Positions 52,104 through 60,622 of a stretch of 64,000 bases of DNA are shown here, piece by piece. The notes under the pieces were generated by a model that saw only the letters and a list, made by a program, of their open reading frames with translations, ran no database searches and had not been told where the DNA came from. Within the stretch, counting starts at the first letter, position 1; every line of letters begins with the position of its first letter. The translations under genes and the position numbers were made by a program. The stretch comes from an uncultured Dehalococcoidia bacterium (lineage in GTDB: Bacteria; Chloroflexota; Dehalococcoidia; Lucifugimonadales; UBA3495): positions 1,919,158 to 1,983,157 of the forward strand of contig OX638345.1 of the NCBI GenBank assembly GCA_951813535.1, written 5' to 3'.

Positions 52104-52907
52104 TTACTGCTGGTTGGTGCCAACCAGAGCCCAGGCCTTCTCTTCCATCGACGGAAGGATGGCCTGCACCAGGTCATTGTCGAGATTGGCGGCCACGGTG
52201 GGGTAGCCGGCGCGGTCGATCATGCTGGCCAGGTTGCCGGACTTGAACTGGTCCAGGGTCCAGGCCAGGGTGTTCCCGCTGGTGGTCACGTCCCAATAGA
52301 TCCGCACGTCCTGGTTGCGCGGGCCATAGTGGTAGTGCGGAGCGATCTCGAAGCAGTCGAAAGCCAACAGCTCGAACTCCTGCCCCAGGTGGTCGGTCAG
52401 CACGTGGATGGCAACGCCGCGGTCGTTGGCCGCGCCGATGTTGCTGCGGAATTCCACGCCGAAGCGGATGTTGCCCGCCTCGTAGATGTGGTCGCCGCGG
52501 AAGTGCGTGACCGTGCGCCGCTCGTCGCGGGACTTGCCCAACGCGCAGGCCTCGACCTCATCCATCTTGTTCTCGTCGATGCCCTGGGACTCGACGGCAG
52601 AGGCCAGATCGTCGTAGCCGGCTCGGCGCACCATGGCGGGCAGGTTGGTCCGGATGTTCTTCAGAGTCCAGCCCAACGGCGTGCCAACGGTGGTCTTGTC
52701 CATGTGCAGCCGGATGTTCATGTTCTCCGGCCCGTAGTGGTAGTGCGGGTCCTGGTCGAAGCAGTCAAACCGCAGGATCTCCGTGTCGTGTCCGTCGACA
52801 TCGCCGAACACCTGGACCATCAAACCCTGGTCGGGCATGATTTCCTTGCGGTAGGACAGGGCCACGTCCACCGGCCCAATATTGACAATGGTGTCTCCCT
52901 TTTCCAT
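52104..52907 (-). CDS. Internally duplicated protein with FDCF and PHYHYGP motifs, function unknown
   Basis: 267 residues made of two homologous units: about 26-105 and about 162-242. Each contains FDCF, PHYHYGP, an Asn, an Arg, D-TT-G, WTL, M and RAGY in the same order; about half of the residues are identical across the best 50. The His-Tyr-His motif suggests a metal or ligand site repeated twice. No signal peptide or membrane segment. I do not recognise it. ATG 52907 with GAGGAGG about eight bases before. It stands alone, convergent with the SDR and divergent from the SprT-like gene. Confidence 0.75.
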   Translation of the reverse strand: MEKGDTIVNIGPVDVALSYRKEIMPDQGLMVQVFGDVDGHDTEILRFDCFDQDPHYHYGPENMNIRLHMDKTTVGTPLGWTLKNIRTNLPAMVRRAGYDDLASAVESQGIDENKMDEVEACALGKSRDERRTVTHFRGDHIYEAGNIRFGVEFRSNIGAANDRGVAIHVLTDHLGQEFELLAFDCFEIAPHYHYGPRNQDVRIYWDVTTSGNTLAWTLDQFKSGNLASMIDRAGYPTVAANLDNDLVQAILPSMEEKAWALVGTNQQ

Positions 52908-53066
52908 GAAGCTCGCCTCCTCGTGGAATGTGCGTTTGTACGGAGGTCACGGCTGTCGTGACCGTTCCTGTTTCCGGGATTATAGCACTGCCGGAAATTA
53001 GCGCAAGAACACTTTTCAAAAGTTCGTCCAATTCCATGGCGAAATGGCGCACACCTCTTATAATTC

Positions 53067-53774
53067 ATGCGCCCCTCGAACCCCATGAGCCAGCGACGCC
53101 ACACTCCCATCACCGCCGATTTTCCCGGTGCGGTCTGCCCGCCCCGCAGCGTCATCCGTTTCGCCGGAGTGGGCGGCCGCGAGCATCGCGCCACGGTCAC
53201 GTCGATTCTCGCCCGCCATGCGCACGTCGTGGACGACGACGGCGTCGAGTGGAAGGTCCCGTACGCTTCCGTCCGGTCGGTCGACAATGTCCCCGCGCCG
53301 GAATGCACCCTTCGGGAAATCGAGGGCATTGGCAATAGTCTCTTGTCCGGGTTCCAGTCCAGTGGTGCCTTGCCCAAGGCGTGGTCGTTCGGATTTGACC
53401 TCGCCACATCCCGCGCCGGCGTTTGCCGGTACGCTGAGCGGCGCATCGATCTATCCGTCAGCTACTGCCTCGCCGCCACCCGCGACGAAATCACGGATAC
53501 TGTGCTCCACGAAATCGCCCACGCTATCGTCGGGCCTCGGCATAACCATGACGCGGTATGGAAGGCCAAGGCCCGCGAAATCGGATGCGCCGGCGAACGC
53601 TGTCACCGCGTGCAGCATTCCACGCCAAAATGGATCGGAGAATGCGGCTGCGGCCAGCAGTGGTTCCGCCAAACCTTGCAGCGTCGCATCATGCGCAACC
53701 GGGCCTGCGCCCGGTGCGGGGGCGCGATAACCTGGCGCAGGAACACCGACGGTGTGGCCCCCGTGAATATATGA
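53067..53774 (+). CDS. SprT-like zinc metallopeptidase family protein
   Basis: 235 residues. The zinc site HEIAHAIVG has both His and the catalytic Glu; the third His is probably in GPRHNHDAVW. The C-terminal zinc ribbon shows CGCG and CARCGG. The N-terminal 90 residues contain a small barrel-like VTSILARHAHVVDDDGVEWKVPYASVR. Eukaryotic relatives (Spartan) cleave DNA-protein crosslinks; bacterial role is not proven. A TATAAT lies at 53059-53064, so if it is the -10 the first ATG 53067 is unlikely and ATG 53085 (MSQRRHTP) would be the start. Confidence 0.85.
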   Translation: MRPSNPMSQRRHTPITADFPGAVCPPRSVIRFAGVGGREHRATVTSILARHAHVVDDDGVEWKVPYASVRSVDNVPAPECTLREIEGIGNSLLSGFQSSGALPKAWSFGFDLATSRAGVCRYAERRIDLSVSYCLAATRDEITDTVLHEIAHAIVGPRHNHDAVWKAKAREIGCAGERCHRVQHSTPKWIGECGCGQQWFRQTLQRRIMRNRACARCGGAITWRRNTDGVAPVNI

Positions 53775-53837
53775 GCACAAGCGTGGAGTAGCGGTGATAA
53801 AATTGGAGCCGGACGACCCTCCGGCGCGATCGACGAT

Positions 53838-54299
53838 ATGGAAATCACATTAAGCGCAGAGTCAGTTGCCATCATTGGCATCTGCGTAGTCATACTGCTG
53901 GCTGTAGTAGGTGGGTTTATCGCCCAGGTGCGCTATACCAGCAGGCTGCCCACGCGGGAGGAGTTGCACGCCACTTGCGACGAACTCCGTCAGGAAATGG
54001 CCACCATGCGCGAGGAGCTCCGTCAAGAGATGGTAGCCATGCGGGAGGAGTTCCGCCGGGACATGGCGGCCATGCGTGATGAATTGCGGGAGGAGTTCCG
54101 CCGGGACATGGCGACCATGCGCGAGGAGTTCTCCCGGGACATGGCGGCCATGCGTGACGAACTCCGTCAGGAGATGGCTGCGATGCGCAATGAGCTCCTC
54201 GGGGCGATCCGCGAGAGCGAGGCCCGGATCATCAAGGCTTTGGTCAATCACCAGCACCCACAGCCGGACGGCCCGACCATTTTCATTGAGCCTGTCTGA
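53838..54299 (+). CDS. Membrane-anchored coiled-coil protein with 11-residue repeats
   Basis: 153 residues: one transmembrane helix (8-30) then a long charged helix. Residues 48-117 hold six copies of an 11-residue unit (DELRQEMATMR, EELRQEMVAMR, EEFRRDMAAMR, EEFRRDMATMR, EEFSRDMAAMR, DELRQEMAAMR), with an extra DELR inserted after the third. Such hendecads make a right-handed coiled coil. The last 30 residues are less ordered. Unknown role; a membrane-attached scaffold or spacer is plausible. ATG 53838. Confidence 0.75.
   Translation: MEITLSAESVAIIGICVVILLAVVGGFIAQVRYTSRLPTREELHATCDELRQEMATMREELRQEMVAMREEFRRDMAAMRDELREEFRRDMATMREEFSRDMAAMRDELRQEMAAMRNELLGAIRESEARIIKALVNHQHPQPDGPTIFIEPV
53979..54188 (+). 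repeat. 33-bp tandem coding repeat
   Basis: The six 11-residue units are also repeated in DNA (GAGGAG...CGTCAAGAGATG and similar), with a 12-bp insertion after the third unit. Copy number may vary among strains by slippage. Confidence 0.75.
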
Positions 54300-54399
54300 A
54301 GTCCAATCCGGCTGACCGCGACAGTAGTATAATGCCGCCGCCGCCGCAAACCCTGCGGCCGTGCCCCGTCGACCCGCCCAGAGGCCAGGAGATTTTCGT

Positions 54400-55341
54400 A
54401 TGAAAATAGGAGTCAGCATCCCACGTCTGCCGGACGCCGAAGGTATCCGCGAGTTCTGCGAGCGCGCTGAACGGTTGGGCTTCGAGTCGGTGATGGCTGG
54501 CGATCACATCGTGCTTCCCGTGGGCGGGACCAATCAGTATCCGTACACGCCAACCGGCGCCTTCCAGCGTCCGTCCGACGAGCCTTTCCTGGAAACCATG
54601 ACCATGCTCGGGTTCATGGCCGCCTGCACCAACGAAATCCGCCTGGGGAGCACCGTCCTGATCCTCCCCTACCGTAATCCCGTGGTTCAGGCCAAGATGT
54701 TCGCCTCGCTGGACGTGCTGTCCGGCGGCCGTATCATCTGCGGTGTGGGCGTCGGCTGGCTGGAGAAAGAGTTCGACATCCTCGGCGTCCCTTACGCCGA
54801 CCGTGGGCCGATGACCGACGAATTCCTCGCCATATTCAACGCCCTGTGGACCGAGGAAGTCCCCGATTTCCAGGGCAAGTACTACCAGATCGACGGCATC
54901 TACTTTGAGCCGAAACCCATCCAGCAGCCGCGCATCCCGATTTGGGTCGGCGGTCACACCCGGCGCGCGCTGCGCCGCACCGCGAAGTACGGCGACTGCT
55001 GGCATACCACCCGCCAGACGCCCGACTTCGTGGCCGAGAACCTGCCCTACCTGCGAGAGCAGACGGAACTGGCCGGCCGCGACCCGGCTGACATAGTCAT
55101 CTCTCTGAAGCGCAGCCTGCACTTCACGGACATGGCCGGCTCCGAGGAGGGCGTGGGAGTTCGTTCCGGCGGCGCTCTCATCAACACCACCCAGGCGGTC
55201 ATCGACGATGTCCACTACTGCAACGAACTCGGGATCGATCAGTTGACCTTCGATTTCCGTGTCGACGGTATCGGACCGTGTATCCAGGTGATGGAACACC
55301 TGGCGGAGCACATCCTTCCCGTGGCGGAACGGCTGGGCTGA
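54400..55341 (+). CDS. LLM-class F420-dependent oxidoreductase (TIGR03619-like)
   Basis: 313 residues of the luciferase-like fold. MKIGVSIPRLPDAEGIREFCERAERLGFESVMAGDHIV is a typical F420-type start; then IRLGSTVLILPYRNPVVQAKMFASLDVLSGGRIICGVGVGWLEKEFDILG and RIPIWVGGHTRRALRRTAKYGDCWH. Substrate unknown. ATG 54400 with CCAGGAG nine bases before. A hairpin at 55370 ends the unit. TATAAT at 54328-54333 may be its -10. Confidence 0.88.
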   Translation: MKIGVSIPRLPDAEGIREFCERAERLGFESVMAGDHIVLPVGGTNQYPYTPTGAFQRPSDEPFLETMTMLGFMAACTNEIRLGSTVLILPYRNPVVQAKMFASLDVLSGGRIICGVGVGWLEKEFDILGVPYADRGPMTDEFLAIFNALWTEEVPDFQGKYYQIDGIYFEPKPIQQPRIPIWVGGHTRRALRRTAKYGDCWHTTRQTPDFVAENLPYLREQTELAGRDPADIVISLKRSLHFTDMAGSEEGVGVRSGGALINTTQAVIDDVHYCNELGIDQLTFDFRVDGIGPCIQVMEHLAEHILPVAERLG

Positions 55342-55369
55342 GACGATGCGGCCAGCCAGAAAATGAAAC

Positions 55370-55399
55370 GGGGCGAATGAAAATTCGCCCCTGGTTTTT
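55370..55399 (+). terminator. Dispersed palindrome copy 5 acting as terminator
   Basis: GGGGCGAAT-GAAA-ATTCGCCCC, a 9-bp perfect stem, followed by TGGTTTTT. Belongs to the dispersed palindrome family but with a GAAA tetraloop and a T-run, so it reads as an intrinsic terminator of the LLM gene. Confidence 0.8.
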
Positions 55400-55417
55400 G
55401 TGCCGGCTCCGGCCGCC

Positions 55418-55921
55418 CTACAGACCGCTCTCCTTGAACCATTCCGCCCGCTCCACCAGATGCTCGGCGGTCATCCGCATCTGCTCAATCTGCTCGTCGG
55501 AAACCGCCCGTTTCACGGACCCGGGCACACCCGCCACGAAGCTGCGGTCGGGCACGTCCACGTTGGACAGCACCACCGCATTGGAGGCGATCAGGCACTC
55601 CTTGCCGATGGTCGATTCGGTCAGAAAAGTACAGTTGTTGCCCAGCAGGCTGCCCGTGCCAATGCGATCGCCGTGGACCACCACGCAGTGACCGATGGAC
55701 ACGTAGTCCTCGATCACCAGACCGTCGCCATGCACCACGGAACCCTCCTGGATGTTCACATGGTTGCCGATGGTGATGAGCTCTCCGTCTCCTCGTATCG
55801 TTACCCCCGGCCAGATGCTGCTGTACTCGCCGATCACCACGTTGCCCACCACGTAAGCCGCCTCGCTCACCCATGCCGTGGGCGCGATCTTCGGTTCGAT
55901 GCCTCGCAAGCTACGTATCAA
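55418..55921 (-). CDS. Gamma-class carbonic anhydrase family protein
   Basis: 167 residues of left-handed beta-helix with repeated VVIGEYSSIW, ITIGNHVNIQ, VIEDYVSIGH hexapeptides. The zinc ligands are His64, His78 and His83 (VVH, IGH, VVH), and the conserved Arg/Asp of IRGDGE are present. Equilibrates CO2/bicarbonate or, in many relatives, is a metal-dependent scaffold. TTG 55921 with GTGAGG nine bases before. Upstream lies smpB on the same strand at 101 bp. Confidence 0.9.
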   Translation of the reverse strand: MIRSLRGIEPKIAPTAWVSEAAYVVGNVVIGEYSSIWPGVTIRGDGELITIGNHVNIQEGSVVHGDGLVIEDYVSIGHCVVVHGDRIGTGSLLGNNCTFLTESTIGKECLIASNAVVLSNVDVPDRSFVAGVPGSVKRAVSDEQIEQMRMTAEHLVERAEWFKESGL

Positions 55922-56022
55922 GATGCTTACCTCACAATAGAACGCCCCGGCCCCTGCGAGCCGGGACGCCGTTTTCCTCGGAAATTATAGCGCGATGAGG
56001 CGGCGGCAAACAGTGGGCGTTA

Positions 56023-56529
56023 TTACTCCCGCCACTCCTTGATCGCTTGCCTCGCCTGCCGCTCGCGTTCCCGTTCGATGATGGTGCGCCGCTTGTCGTA
56101 TTGGCGCTTTCCACGCGCCACGCCCAACTCGACTTTGGCGTGGTGGTTCTTCAGGTACAGGCGCAGCGCCGCCAGGGTTAGTCCCTTTTCCGCAATCTGA
56201 GCCGCCAGGTCTCCCATCTCGCTGCGGTGCACCAGGAGCTTCCGAGCGCGTCGCGGCTCGTGGTTCATGTAGCTCCCCGCGTCGTACGGCGCGATGTGGG
56301 CCCCGTGGAGCCACAGCTCACCGTCCTGGACGCGCGCGTAGGCGTCACGGAGGTCGACCTTCCCGGCGCGAATCGACTTGATCTCGGTGCCGGTGAGCAC
56401 CAGGCCCGCTTCTACCCGGTCCAGGATTTCGTAGTCGTACAGGGCTTTGCGGTTGACCGCAATCTGGCGGTTGTTGCCGCTGCCCGTTGACTGGACCTTT
56501 TTCTTACTGTTTCGGTTTTTTCTCGGCAT
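56023..56529 (-). CDS. smpB: SsrA-binding protein (tmRNA binding)
   Basis: 168 residues. SmpB core: NRKALYDYEILDRVEAGLVLTGTEIKSIRAGKVDLRDAYARVQDGELWLHGAHIAPYD, then RARKLLVHRSEMGDLAAQIAEKGLTLAALRLYLKNHHAKVELGVARGKRQYDKR. The basic tail RTIIERERERQARQAIKEW is normal. It guides tmRNA to stalled ribosomes. ATG 56529. ssrA itself is not seen nearby. Confidence 0.96.
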   Translation of the reverse strand: MPRKNRNSKKKVQSTGSGNNRQIAVNRKALYDYEILDRVEAGLVLTGTEIKSIRAGKVDLRDAYARVQDGELWLHGAHIAPYDAGSYMNHEPRRARKLLVHRSEMGDLAAQIAEKGLTLAALRLYLKNHHAKVELGVARGKRQYDKRRTIIERERERQARQAIKEWRE

Positions 56530-56606
56530 GATGGCCGCCGTTTGTTGCTTGTTGTGGTCGCCGCGTATTAATGGCCCATTCCCGCTGATTCCATTTTATC
56601 CCGACC

Positions 56607-57809
56607 CTAGCGCTGCGCGATTTGCTGGTTGAGCACCTCGAAGGCTCGTTTCAGCGCTGCGTCCTGCTCGAAATCTACGGGCATTGGGTGCGCGTCGGCC
56701 TCGATCTCGATGTCGGGGGTGACCCCCTCACCTTCAATCTGGGTTCCATCGGACAGGTACCACCGCCGGATGGTGAAGTAGATCGCCGACCCGTCCGACA
56801 ATTCTCGGGCGATGTTGACGCTGCCCTTGCCGAAGGTGCTCGTTCCCACCACGGTTGCTCGCCCGCTGGTCTGGATCGCGCCGGCCATGATTTCACTGGC
56901 ACTGGCCGAGAATTGGTTGACGATCACGATCAGCGGCACGTCCGTGGCCGGCCCGCGTCGCGCCGCCTCATAGTCGCTCCGGTCGCCTTCTGCATCAATC
57001 TCGTACAGTATCGTCCCGCTTTCCAGGAACAGATCGGTAACGCTGATGACCGACGCCAGCAGGCCCCCCGGGTTGTTCCGCAAGTCCAAAATGAGGCCGC
57101 GTCCGCCCTCGGCTTCCAGCTGATCCAGTGCCCGCCGCACCTCGTCCTCGGTGGTGTTGGAGAAGCTGTACAGCCACAGGTGACCGATGCCGTCTTCCAA
57201 CATCCGGAAAGCGGTGCTCTCGATGGGAATTCGTCCCCGCGTCACCGTGATGCTGACGTCCTCGAACTCGCCGACGTGCCGGACCAGCAGAGTGACCTCG
57301 GTGCCGCCCGGCCCACGGATCAGGTTGACCGACTCGATCAATGTCAGCCCGTCGATGTCTTCGCCGTCCACCGCCAGGATCAGGTCGCCGGCGCGTATGC
57401 CCGCCTCCTCGGCCGGCGCGCCTGGAATCGGGGCAATCACCGTCAAACCTGCTTCCGTCAGGGTGACCTGCGCCCCAATACCCTCGAAGTACCCCCGGTA
57501 GCCTTCCTGCTCCCGGGAGTGCTGCTCGGCGCTGAGATACGAGGCGTGGGGGTCTTCCAACGCCGCCAGCATCCCCCGAATCGCCCCGTCGGACAGGTTT
57601 TTCGGCTCCAGCACTTCGTGGTCGACGTGTTCATCCAGCAGGATGCGGTACGCCTCGCCCACGGTCCCCAACTCCGCCGGCAATCGGTCGCCCGGTGGAA
57701 TCGGCTCTGTGGCGCCCGCGCTCACCCGGTTGCAACCGGTCAAAACCACGAGCAGTGACAGGGCAATCAGAAGTAGCGGCAACCTCGCGGCTGTCAAGCG
57801 ATCAGTCAT
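56607..57809 (-). CDS. S41-family C-terminal processing peptidase, lipoprotein
   Basis: 400 residues. Lipobox LTGC at about residue 25 after a hydrophobic stretch; then an N-terminal helical part, a PDZ domain (GIGAQVTLTEAGLTVIAPIPGAPAEEAGIRAGDLILAVDGEDIDG) and the peptidase with RGLILDLRNNPGGLL, NQFSASASEIMAGAI (catalytic Ser) and GTSTFGKGSVN (catalytic Lys). It resembles CtpA/Prc enzymes acting in the envelope. ATG 57809 or 57818; a TACAAT box ends 7 bp upstream of 57809 and no ribosome site is seen, so a leaderless start is possible. Confidence 0.92.
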   Translation of the reverse strand: MTDRLTAARLPLLLIALSLLVVLTGCNRVSAGATEPIPPGDRLPAELGTVGEAYRILLDEHVDHEVLEPKNLSDGAIRGMLAALEDPHASYLSAEQHSREQEGYRGYFEGIGAQVTLTEAGLTVIAPIPGAPAEEAGIRAGDLILAVDGEDIDGLTLIESVNLIRGPGGTEVTLLVRHVGEFEDVSITVTRGRIPIESTAFRMLEDGIGHLWLYSFSNTTEDEVRRALDQLEAEGGRGLILDLRNNPGGLLASVISVTDLFLESGTILYEIDAEGDRSDYEAARRGPATDVPLIVIVNQFSASASEIMAGAIQTSGRATVVGTSTFGKGSVNIARELSDGSAIYFTIRRWYLSDGTQIEGEGVTPDIEIEADAHPMPVDFEQDAALKRAFEVLNQQIAQR

Positions 57810-57902
57810 TGATTGCATTGTAGCACGCACCCTTTCGTTGACACTCCGTTGGGCCCGCTGATAGCATCGCCCGTACGTTGTTCCCCACCAAGGAGTAGGA
57901 CT

Positions 57903-59336
57903 TTGGTCGGCATCGCGGCCTATGGCGCGTACATCCCCCGCTACCGATTGGGAGCGGAAACCGTCGGCTGGAACTCGCGCCAGGAAAGGGCGGTGGCCAA
58001 CTTCGACGAAGACAGCGTGACCATGGCGGTCGCCGCCGGATCCGACTGTCTCTCCGGACGTGATCGGTCCCTCATCGACGGCATCGTGTTCGCCAGCACC
58101 ACCCTGCCCTACGCCGAAAAGCAGTGCGCGGCCATCGTGGCGGCGGCCCTGGACCTCCGGACCGACATCTTTGCCGTCGACGTCGCGAATGTACTCCGGG
58201 CCGGCACCAACGCGTTGCAGGCCGCTCTGGATGCCGTGGCTGCCGGACGCGCCGGCCAGGTTCTCGTGGTTGTCTCCGACACCCGCCAGGGCCCACCCCG
58301 CGGCGAGACCGAACGCGCATCCGGTGACGGCGCGGCCGCTTTTGTCATCGCCGACCAGGGAGTGATCGCGGAACACGTTGGCAGCCACGCCGTGACCGAC
58401 AACATGCTCGATGCCTGGCGTGCGCCCGGCGACCCCTTCGTGCGCACGTGGGAGGACCGCTTCGCCACCGAGGAGGGCATCGAGCGGATCGTCCCTGACG
58501 CCGTCACTGGCTATTGCCAACGAACCGGTGCAGCCCCGGCTGACGTCGCGAAAATCGCGCTGTACGCGCCCGATGCCCGTCGCCACGCGCGGCTGGCCCG
58601 CCAGTTGGGTTTTGCCGATGCCCAGATCCAGGAGCCGTTGTTCGGCGCGGTTGGCAACACCGGCGCCGCCTTCGCGCCCATGCTCCTCGCGTCGGCGCTG
58701 GAAACTGCCCAGGCCAGCGATCTGTTGCTGACGGTGTCGTATGGCGACGGCAGCGACGTCATCGGCTTCCGTGCCACCGACGCCATCGGAGATACCTCGT
58801 CTCCGCCCATGGGCGTGTCCGGCTGGCTTGCAGCCAAGCGCACGCTCAGTGACTACGAAACCTACGCCCGCTGGCGCGAGGTCTGGACTCTTGACGACGC
58901 CTCCCGTCGCCCCGCCGCCGCATCACCGTCGGTGTCGGCGTTGTGGCGCGAGGGCGACAAGAACGTGCGACTCTATGGGGCCCGTTGCCGCAACTGCGGC
59001 TACGTGCAATACCCGGCCCAGCGCGTATGCGTCGAGTGCCGCAAGGTGGATGATGGCGAACCGGTGCGCCTCAGCGAGACGCCGGCGTCAGTCTTCACCT
59101 ATTCGATGGATTACATCGCCGGCGCGGTCGATACCCCGCTGGTGGTTGCCGTCGTGGATTTCCAGGGCGGCGGTCGTGTCCTTTGCATGATCACCGACCG
59201 CGAACTGGACGAGATTCGGGTTGGCATGCCGGTCGAAATGAGCTTCCGGAAACTGCGCGTAGTCAACGGGATCCACAACTACTACTGGAAAGCCATACCC
59301 AGGCGAACGCCCGAGCCGGCGGCAATGGCCGCGTAA
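57903..59336 (+). CDS. HMG-CoA-synthase-like protein fused to OB-fold/zinc-ribbon (DUF35) domain
   Basis: 477 residues. The N-terminal part (1-330) follows the thiolase-fold HMGS layout: VGIAAYGAYIPRYRLGAETV, FASTTLPYAEKQ, VVVSDTR, ASGDGAAAFVIAD and GNTGAAFAPMLLASAL. The catalytic Cys position reads VLRAGT, with Leu98, so ordinary HMGS chemistry is unlikely. The C-terminal part (about 355-470) is a zinc ribbon (CRNCGYVQYPAQRVCVEC) with an OB-fold. DUF35 proteins assist thiolases; the next gene is a thiolase. TTG 57903 with AAGGAG eight bases before. Confidence 0.88.
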   Translation: MVGIAAYGAYIPRYRLGAETVGWNSRQERAVANFDEDSVTMAVAAGSDCLSGRDRSLIDGIVFASTTLPYAEKQCAAIVAAALDLRTDIFAVDVANVLRAGTNALQAALDAVAAGRAGQVLVVVSDTRQGPPRGETERASGDGAAAFVIADQGVIAEHVGSHAVTDNMLDAWRAPGDPFVRTWEDRFATEEGIERIVPDAVTGYCQRTGAAPADVAKIALYAPDARRHARLARQLGFADAQIQEPLFGAVGNTGAAFAPMLLASALETAQASDLLLTVSYGDGSDVIGFRATDAIGDTSSPPMGVSGWLAAKRTLSDYETYARWREVWTLDDASRRPAAASPSVSALWREGDKNVRLYGARCRNCGYVQYPAQRVCVECRKVDDGEPVRLSETPASVFTYSMDYIAGAVDTPLVVAVVDFQGGGRVLCMITDRELDEIRVGMPVEMSFRKLRVVNGIHNYYWKAIPRRTPEPAAMAA

Positions 59337-59351
59337 TTGGAGGAAAGAACG

Positions 59352-60524
59352 ATGAGCGGAATCAGGGATCGGGTCGCCGTGGTCGGCATGGGTTGTACCC
59401 GTTTTGGCGAGCGTTGGGACGCCTCGGCGGCAGACCTTATGGTCGAAGCCGCGTACGAAGCATACGAAGACGCCGGGCTGGAAACCGGCGACATTCAGGC
59501 CGCCTGGCTGGGCACCGTCAGCAGCTTCCGCACCGGCCAGCCGCTGGCCGAAGCCCTCAAGCTGGACTACATTCCCATCACGCGCGTGGAAAACGCCTGC
59601 GCCACCGCTACCGACGCCTTCCGTAACGCCTGCTATGCGGTGGCTGCCGGAGTGTACGACATCGTGCTGGCCATGGGCGTCGAGAAACTCAAGGACAGCG
59701 GCTTTTCCGGTCTGGCCATCGCCGCCGGCCCGGGCTCCGATGTCGAACCTCCCACGCCGCCACCATCCCAATTTGCCATGGCGGCCACCCGTTACTTCCA
59801 CCACTACGGCATCGACTACGATGACGGCAAGCGCACCTTGGCCCAGATCGCTTCCAAGAACCATCACAACGGGACGCTGAACTCCAAGGCCCACTTCCAG
59901 CGTGAGGTCAGCGAGGATCAGATCATCAATGCCCCGATGATCGCCTGGCCCCTGGGTCTGTATGATTGCTGCGGCGTCAGCGACGGCGCGGCCGCCGCCA
60001 TCATCACCACGCCCGAGATCGCCCGCACCCTCCGCGACGACTACATCCTGGTCAAGGGTCTCGGCCTCGCAGTCGGCGCGTTTGGCGTCCTTCGCAACGA
60101 CTGGGACTTCACCTACTTCCCGGAGACCGTTCGCGCCAGCCAGGCCGCCTACGAGGAGGCCGGGATCACCGACCCACGCGCCGAAATCGACATGGCGATG
60201 GTTCACGACTGCTTCACCATCACCGAGTTGATCATCATGGAGGACCTGGGGTTCAGCCCCCGCGGCCAGGCCAGCGCCGACGTCGCAGACGGCGCGTTTT
60301 CCCTGGAGGGCGACCTGCCGGTGAACACCGACGGCGGCCTCAAGTGCTTTGGCCATCCCATCGGCGCCAGCGGCATCCGAATGATCTACGAGGTCTACAA
60401 GCAGATGCAGGGCAAGGCCGGCGGCCGGCAGTTGCAGAAGGCCGATCTGGGCATAACCCACAACCTTGGTGGTCGCCCGGGATCGTTCACCTGCTCCGTG
60501 GCTGTGTTCGGACGTCCCGACTAG
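59352..60524 (+). CDS. Thiolase (SCP-x/acetyl-CoA acetyltransferase family)
   Basis: 390-residue thiolase. The catalytic Cys is in VENACATATDAF, HDCFTITELIIMEDLG contains the conserved His/Cys region, and FGHPIGASGIRM is the second His motif. It resembles archaeal and bacterial partners of DUF35 OB proteins, fitting the upstream fusion gene; probably they form a complex. Could be a degradative or synthetic thiolase. ATG 59352 with TTGGAGGAA eight bases before, 15 bp after the fusion gene. Confidence 0.92.
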   Translation: MSGIRDRVAVVGMGCTRFGERWDASAADLMVEAAYEAYEDAGLETGDIQAAWLGTVSSFRTGQPLAEALKLDYIPITRVENACATATDAFRNACYAVAAGVYDIVLAMGVEKLKDSGFSGLAIAAGPGSDVEPPTPPPSQFAMAATRYFHHYGIDYDDGKRTLAQIASKNHHNGTLNSKAHFQREVSEDQIINAPMIAWPLGLYDCCGVSDGAAAAIITTPEIARTLRDDYILVKGLGLAVGAFGVLRNDWDFTYFPETVRASQAAYEEAGITDPRAEIDMAMVHDCFTITELIIMEDLGFSPRGQASADVADGAFSLEGDLPVNTDGGLKCFGHPIGASGIRMIYEVYKQMQGKAGGRQLQKADLGITHNLGGRPGSFTCSVAVFGRPD

Positions 60525-60622
60525 CCGTCGTTCGCCTGCGCAGACGCGACGCCAGAATCGGCAAACATCCCGGCCGGAACCGTGCGAGCGGTCTCCGGCC
60601 AATTTCATGAGGAAGCGACTCC

